64,000 nt of DNA from Lagopus muta (taxonomy: Eukaryota > Chordata > Aves > Galliformes > Phasianidae). The notes beneath the pieces were generated by a model. That model was not told the origin of the DNA, ran no database searches, and saw only the letters and a program-made list of their open reading frames with translations. This document shows, piece by piece, positions 61,201 through 64,000 of the stretch. The stretch's first letter is position 1, and each line of letters starts with the position of its first letter. The DNA is taken from contig NC_064437.1 of NCBI RefSeq assembly GCF_023343835.1, positions 29,425,001 through 29,489,000 of the forward strand, read 5' to 3'. A program made the translations under genes and the position numbers.

Positions 61201-61306
61201 TGCAGACAGCAAGGCAAAGGATGATGAGTTTCTGGAAGAGAAAAAATCTGGAGACACTGCCGCTATCTTCACAGAAGACTGCCCTACTCACTGTGCAGCC
61301 AATTAG
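42790..61306 (+). CDS. TRMT1L: TRMT1L, tRNA (guanine-N2) dimethyltransferase-like, 16 coding exons
   Basis: The complete coding region has 16 exons, 2,244 bases and 747 residues (human about 733). An Ala/Glu-rich N terminus is followed by a C2H2-like finger at about residues 116-140 (CPLCP...HRHLQNLH), a Cys patch CICHLPC, and a second finger at 181-201 (CIIC...GHINRH). The class I methyltransferase domain then has DAFGATG (276-282, SAM loop), [10 protein letters not shown], and HLDPFGTS (365-372, catalytic block). The C-terminal half contains the Trm1-type Cys cluster ([20 protein letters not shown]) and [16 protein letters not shown]. The family dimethylates G in tRNA. For TRMT1L, position 27 of tRNA-Tyr has been reported. 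Catalytic residues look intact. The ATG at 42,790 was chosen as the first in frame in the island. Confidence 0.96.
44055..44165 (-). mobile_element. CR1 3'-end fragment
   Basis: It reads AATCACAGAATTATAGGGAT, GGAAGGGACCTCCAGAGATC and ATCGAGTCCAACCCCCCTGC, the complement of a CR1 tail. It lies antisense in TRMT1L intron 1. Confidence 0.85.
44942..45091 (+). CDS. TRMT1L: TRMT1L coding exon 2
   Basis: The exon is 150 bases after TTCCTAAG and encodes [12 protein letters not shown] and then an acidic stretch ending in DVSSDYPR. The donor is a weak GTTTGC. Confidence 0.78.
46136..46198 (+). CDS. TRMT1L: TRMT1L coding exon 3
   Basis: The exon is 63 bases after CTGTTTTAG and encodes [20 protein letters not shown], matching the human [14 protein letters not shown] block. 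The donor is GTGAGT. Confidence 0.93.
46199..48159 (+). other. TRMT1L: TRMT1L intron 3
   Basis: A 2 kb intron with no transposon recognised. It has T-rich runs near 46,370-46,445 and an exact 32-base tandem duplication at 47,535-47,598. Confidence 0.7.
47535..47598. repeat. Exact 32-base tandem duplication
   Basis: Two adjacent identical copies begin CAGCTTTTACTTAGGATGTA, at 47,535 and 47,567. They lie in TRMT1L intron 3. A unique, recent slippage-type duplication. Confidence 0.92.
48160..48273 (+). CDS. TRMT1L: TRMT1L coding exon 4 (zinc finger)
   Basis: The exon is 114 bases after TATTTTCAG and encodes [20 protein letters not shown] and then [13 protein letters not shown]. The donor is GTAAAA. 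Confidence 0.96.
48926..48990 (+). CDS. TRMT1L: TRMT1L coding exon 5
   Basis: The exon is 65 bases after TTTTATAG and encodes [20 protein letters not shown]. It ends in phase 0 before GTAAAA. Confidence 0.94.
49491..49620 (+). CDS. TRMT1L: TRMT1L coding exon 6 (second finger)
   Basis: The exon is 130 bases after GTGTTATAG and encodes [20 protein letters not shown] and then [12 protein letters not shown]. The donor is GTAAAT. Confidence 0.96.
51447..51570 (+). CDS. TRMT1L: TRMT1L coding exon 7
   Basis: The exon is 124 bases after TTTTTTCAG and encodes [20 protein letters not shown] and then [13 protein letters not shown]. This is the Trm1 FYNP-like entry to the methyltransferase fold. The donor is GTGAGA. 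Confidence 0.96.
52033..52076. repeat. Poly(T) tract of 44
   Basis: A pure T run in the TRMT1L intron between exons 7 and 8. Its length makes it likely to be variable between individuals or mis-sized in assembly. Confidence 0.9.
52720..52799 (+). CDS. TRMT1L: TRMT1L coding exon 8 (SAM-binding loop)
   Basis: The exon is 80 bases after ATTTTCCAG and encodes [19 protein letters not shown], motif I of the methyltransferase. The donor is GTAAAA. Confidence 0.96.
53758..54004 (+). CDS. TRMT1L: TRMT1L coding exon 9
   Basis: The exon is 247 bases after TTTCCATAG and encodes [20 protein letters not shown] and then [19 protein letters not shown], an acidic insert, and [16 protein letters not shown]. 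The donor is GTAAGT. Confidence 0.96.
54335..54490 (-). mobile_element. CR1 3'-end fragment
   Basis: It resembles the complement of a CR1 3' part: ATGGTTTGAATGGAAGGAGC, CTTGAAGCCCACCCAG, CCAGCTTGGCCTAGAGC. It lies in TRMT1L intron 9. Confidence 0.7.
54598..54690 (-). mobile_element. CR1 3'-tail fragment
   Basis: TCACAGAATCGCAGAATTGT, then GGGTTGGAAGGAATCTCCAG and GATCGAGTCCAG. A second antisense CR1 tail in the same intron. Confidence 0.75.
55007..55297. repeat. TA-rich minisatellite
   Basis: About 290 bases made only of A and T. Alternating TA runs are separated by TTTTAT or TTTTTAT steps, giving a loose repeat unit near 30-34 bases repeated many times. It lies in TRMT1L intron 9. Confidence 0.92.
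55300..55353. repeat. Perfect 19-bp inverted repeat with TA loop
   Basis: CAAACTGCTAGAAACATTT at 55,300-55,318 is the exact complement of AAATGTTTCTAGCAGTTTG at 55,335-55,353. The 16-base spacer is itself TA repeat. It sits at the right edge of the minisatellite and is followed by a T run. Confidence 0.95.
55618..55830 (+). CDS. TRMT1L: TRMT1L coding exon 10 (DPFG block)
   Basis: The exon is 213 bases after TTCTTTTTAG and encodes [20 protein letters not shown] and then [14 protein letters not shown] and [14 protein letters not shown]. The donor is GTATTG. Confidence 0.97.
57199..57389 (+). CDS. TRMT1L: TRMT1L coding exon 11
   Basis: The exon is 191 bases after TCCTCTGTAG and encodes [20 protein letters not shown] and then [15 protein letters not shown] and [14 protein letters not shown]. 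The donor is GTAAGT. Confidence 0.97.
58709..58787 (+). CDS. TRMT1L: TRMT1L coding exon 12
   Basis: The exon is 79 bases after CTGTTGCAG and encodes [20 protein letters not shown]. The donor is GTAAGT. Confidence 0.96.
58800..58862 (-). mobile_element. Possible CR1 3'-tail scrap
   Basis: CATGGAATTGCAGGGTAACT then GGGAGGACCTGCAGAGGTCG follows the layout of an antisense CR1 tail but is very degraded. Confidence 0.4.
59548..59714 (+). CDS. TRMT1L: TRMT1L coding exon 13
   Basis: The exon is 167 bases after ATTTCCTAG and encodes [20 protein letters not shown] and then [18 protein letters not shown]. The donor is GTAAGA. Confidence 0.95.
60338..60397 (+). CDS. TRMT1L: TRMT1L coding exon 14
   Basis: The exon is 60 bases after TTATGTTCTAG and encodes [19 protein letters not shown], equivalent to the variable human ENGVFIKTTDD stretch. 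The donor is GTAAGT. Confidence 0.88.
60756..60882 (+). CDS. TRMT1L: TRMT1L coding exon 15
   Basis: The exon is 127 bases after TGTGATTCAG. It encodes a basic [17 protein letters not shown] stretch that could be a nuclear or nucleolar signal, then [16 protein letters not shown]. The donor is GTAAGG. Confidence 0.95.
60991..61306 (+). CDS. TRMT1L: TRMT1L terminal coding exon 16 (stop)
   Basis: The exon is 316 bases after GCTTTTTCAG and encodes [20 protein letters not shown] and then TPTYAGGQ and an acidic tail. TAG ends at 61306. The tail after TYAGGQ is family-variable. Confidence 0.95.
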
Positions 61307-61394
61307 TCCAATCCTTTTGGATTTACATGAGAACTTGCACCTACGCTCTGTTCAAGCACACCAGTACTCCTTGCAGACCTGGAATTTGACAGTT

Positions 61395-61432
61395 TGAAAT
61401 CCCTGCAATTTCCTGAAATCCCTGCAATTTCC
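61395..61432. repeat. Exact 19-base tandem duplication
   Basis: TGAAATCCCTGCAATTTCC is present twice in a row in the TRMT1L 3' UTR. Confidence 0.93.
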
Positions 61433-61992
61433 ATTGGAGAGGATGTTTTAGAATTCTAGACCTTAGCACTGAAAGCAGCAGTGTGTATGGTCGAGATGAT
61501 TTTCCTGTGGGAAAATTATTAGATGGTTGGTTCTTTCACACTTGCATCCACTTTCACACTGAGCATTGTAGCTAGCACCAAGTCTTTGTATGGCCTTATT
61601 CAAGCTGCTGGAACAGAATATAGGAGAGTGGATGGGGCCAGAAGTCTGAAGCATTTCTGAACATAAATTTAGTCAGATGATCGTTCCTAAAACCTGACCT
61701 GTTAGAACTCAAAGGGAGGTCACATTAAGGTGATAAAATACTGCAGGACAAAATGTGACATGAAGCCAGAAGGTGCAACTTGGTGCACTTGTAACTCTAC
61801 ATTGCTCATGTAATTTGGCCTTCAGTTTTGTTTCTGTAGATCTACCTACAGGCAAAATCCTAACACAAGTGAGAGCAGAAAGGAACCCATACAGAGCTGT
61901 ACGTAAACTTCAGTTCCTAACTAAGCTTTAGTGATTTGTCTGTACTCAACTCCAGGTAGTTTGTTTGCTCTGAGATTTAATTTGGTTGTACA

Positions 61993-61996
<4 letters not shown>

Positions 61997-62025
<29 letters not shown>
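61997..62025. repeat. Poly(A) tract of 29
   Basis: A pure A run. No retroposed sequence is evident before it, and the region may simply be 3' flank of TRMT1L. Confidence 0.9.
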
Positions 62026-62028
<3 letters not shown>

Positions 62029-62220
62029 TAGTGAGCAGACATCACAATCTGAAGTTCCAGACTATTAATTTGTTAATAGTACAGTTTGCTGTTAAAAGAT
62101 CTCTTCAGTGTCTGAGACGCTATTTGTTGGTAGTCATTTTGGGTTTCTTGAAATACATGGCAACATTCCAATCAAACAAACCTGCCTTCATTTTTATTTT
62201 TTTTCCCACCCCAAAAAAAT

Positions 62221-62247
62221 CATTTTACTTGGAGGAAAAAAAAACAA

Positions 62248-62278
<31 letters not shown>

Positions 62279-62315
62279 ACAAAAAAAAAAACAAAAAAAA
62301 AACATTTTACTTGGA
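62221..62315. repeat. A-rich insert bounded by 13-bp direct repeats
   Basis: CATTTTACTTGGA occurs at 62,221-62,233 and again at 62,303-62,315. Between them are only A with single C interruptions, following a leading G. This is the shape of a target-site duplication around a poly(A) insertion. Confidence 0.7.
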
Positions 62316-62326
62316 TTCTTAGACTC

Positions 62327-64000
62327 ACAGAATGGCTTAGGTTGGAAGGGACCATAAAGATCGTCTGTTTCCAGCACCCTGGTTGCCACCTACCAGATCA
62401 GGTTGCCTGGGGCTCTATCTAGGCTGGCCTCGATGCCCACGGGGATCCCACAGCTTCTCTCGGTGGCCTGTGACAGGCATCTCTACGCTCTGAGAAAAGA
62501 ATCCCCTCCTAGCTTTAAACTAAAATAGGGGAGATTTAGGTTAGAACTGTTCCCTGTTGTTCTGTATATGCCTGCATAAGAAGTTGATCTGCCTTTAAGT
62601 ATTGGAAGGTCACAATGAGATCTCCCCAGATCTGTCTTCTCCAAGCTGAACCACTTTAGCTCTCTCAGCCATCCTTCATAGGAAAGGTGCTCCAGCTCTC
62701 TGATCGTCTTAATGGTCTTCTGGACCTGCTCCAACACCTCCACATCTTTCTTATGGTGCAGTATTCCAGATGAGGTCTCACAAGGGTGGGCTTGAGCTGG
62801 ACAATTGCTTCCTTCTCCCTGCTGGCCACTCCTGATGCAGCCCAGGACACAGTCAGCCTTGTGGGCTGTAAATACAAACTTTTCATCCACTAGGACCCTA
62901 AGTCTCCCAGGTCTGCTCTGAATAAATGTCTGGCATTCTCCTGACCCAGGTGCAGCATATTACACTTTGCCTTCTTGAAACTCATTAGCTTCATATGCAT
63001 CCATTTTTCAGAGCTTGTCCTTTGGATGGCACCCCTTCCTTTATCATGTCAGCTGAAGCACTTGGCATGGTGTCATTTGAAAACTTGCTGCAGGGGTACT
63101 TGCCTTTGCTCTCTAGCTCATTGATAAGAGTACTGATCCTAGAATGGAGTCCTGAAGGATGTCTGCCCCCTGTTCTCACCTCCATAATGCCATTGACCAA
63201 AACCCTCTGGATGTGACCATCCAACCTATTCCTCATTGACCAAATAGTCCACACTTAGTTTCTCTCTGATTTAAAGGTAAGGATGTGACGTGGTACCGTG
63301 TCTAAGGCCTTGCAGAAGGTAGATGACATCAGTTGCTCATTCTTTGTCCGCTGATGGCATTACTCCATCGTAGAAGGCTGCCAGTTTGTCAGGCACACCG
63401 TGTCCTTGGTTGGCTGTCTCAGATCAGCTCCTTGCCTTGCACATGCCTTGTTGTAGTTCCCAGAGTGTTCTGTTCCACAGTCTTCCTAGGAATAAAGATA
63501 AGGCTCATCAGTGTGTGAAAACCCAGGTTTTCCTTTCTCACTTAAAAATGAGAGTGATGATTCATTTTTCCAAATCACCAGAGACTTTGCTTGACAGCCA
63601 TGAATTTTCAAATATGATGGAGAGTGATTTGGCAACCACATCAACTGCTCCTTCCAGACCTGGGATATATGTCATCTGGCTGCATAGATTTGTAATGTTC
63701 ACTCTTACAAGACAGCATTGGACTTATTTTTCCCAGTGGGAGGGATTTGGCTCCTTCAGCTCCAAGCTACATGTTTAAGGATGTGAGAAACATGGGAAGC
63801 CTGACCACGAGTGAAGACCGAGGCAAAGAACTTTCTGCGTACCTCAGCCTTGTCCGTGTCTGCTGTTCCTTGTTGTCAAGGAGAGTGTATCTCAGAGGGT
63901 ATGCTCTCCTTTGCCTGTCCCTTCTGACCAGCATACCTGTAGAATCTCGTAATTTTTTCATGTCCCTCACCAAGTTTTGTTCCATGTATGCCTTGGCTTT
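62327..64000 (-). mobile_element. Old CR1 LINE in minus orientation, running off the window
   Basis: It starts with the complement of a CR1 tail (ACTCACAGAATGGCTTAGGT). On the minus strand it has LEHLSYEGWLRELKWFSLEK, HKADCVLGCI and, further in, reverse-transcriptase remnants with many stops. The low match to the younger CR1 copies suggests an older subfamily. It lies downstream of TRMT1L. The part beyond about 63,400 is assigned by continuity and is less sure. Confidence 0.8.

Larger units (their letters stand above)
61307..62326 (+). other. TRMT1L: TRMT1L 3' UTR and flank
   Basis: There is no AATAAA between the stop and the A-run at 61,997. The best candidate is GATAAA at 61,732-61,737, so the 3' end is uncertain. 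The stretch also holds an exact 19-base tandem duplication (61,395-61,432), A29 at 61,997-62,025 and an A-rich insert at 62,234-62,302. Confidence 0.5.

Noticed and set aside
62108..62422. Lys/Asn/Gln-rich frames near 62.2 kb
   Set aside because: They are translations of the A-rich insert, not protein genes.

Overview
This 64 kb window is vertebrate nuclear DNA from a bird, most likely a galliform such as chicken. The evidence for a bird is the many CR1 retrotransposon copies ending in ATTCTRTGA-type tails, an avian ERVL-type solo LTR, and small introns. Three protein genes lie in the order and relative orientation of human 1q25: IVNS1ABP (+, 3' part only), SWT1 (-, complete) and TRMT1L (+, complete). 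All exon boundaries were set by hand from GT/AG sites and reading-phase continuity, supported by remembered human orthologues. No database search was run.

Layout. Positions 1-7,821 hold the last ten coding exons of IVNS1ABP (BACK and Kelch domains) and its 3' UTR. 7,822-9,374 is the gap between two convergent 3' ends. 9,375-41,734 is SWT1, a PIN-domain RNA endonuclease, with 17 coding exons adding up to 876 codons. Its introns hold most of the repeats: a solo LTR at 15,976-16,500 and a CR1 cluster at 31,465-35,387 in the intron that splits the PIN domain. 42,240-43,340 is a CpG island that acts as a shared head-to-head promoter for SWT1 and TRMT1L. 42,790-61,306 is TRMT1L, a tRNA guanine dimethyltransferase paralogue, with 16 exons and 747 codons. 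61,307-62,326 is its 3' flank. 62,327-64,000 is an old CR1 element in minus orientation.

How the genes relate. SWT1 (nuclear RNA quality control) and TRMT1L (tRNA modification) are both RNA-metabolism genes fired from one CpG-island promoter. IVNS1ABP is a Kelch adaptor of cytoskeleton, splicing and cullin-ligase biology that converges on SWT1. The functions are taken from the families, not measured here.

Unusual points are a 12-residue in-frame tandem duplication in SWT1, a perfect 19-bp hairpin next to a TA minisatellite in TRMT1L, an A-rich insert bounded by 13-bp direct repeats, a 44-base poly(A) inside the SWT1 3' UTR, and a group of coding-like segments with matching splice phases inside SWT1 introns that I could not identify. 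I found no CRISPR array, tRNA or rRNA gene, and no prokaryote-like operon.
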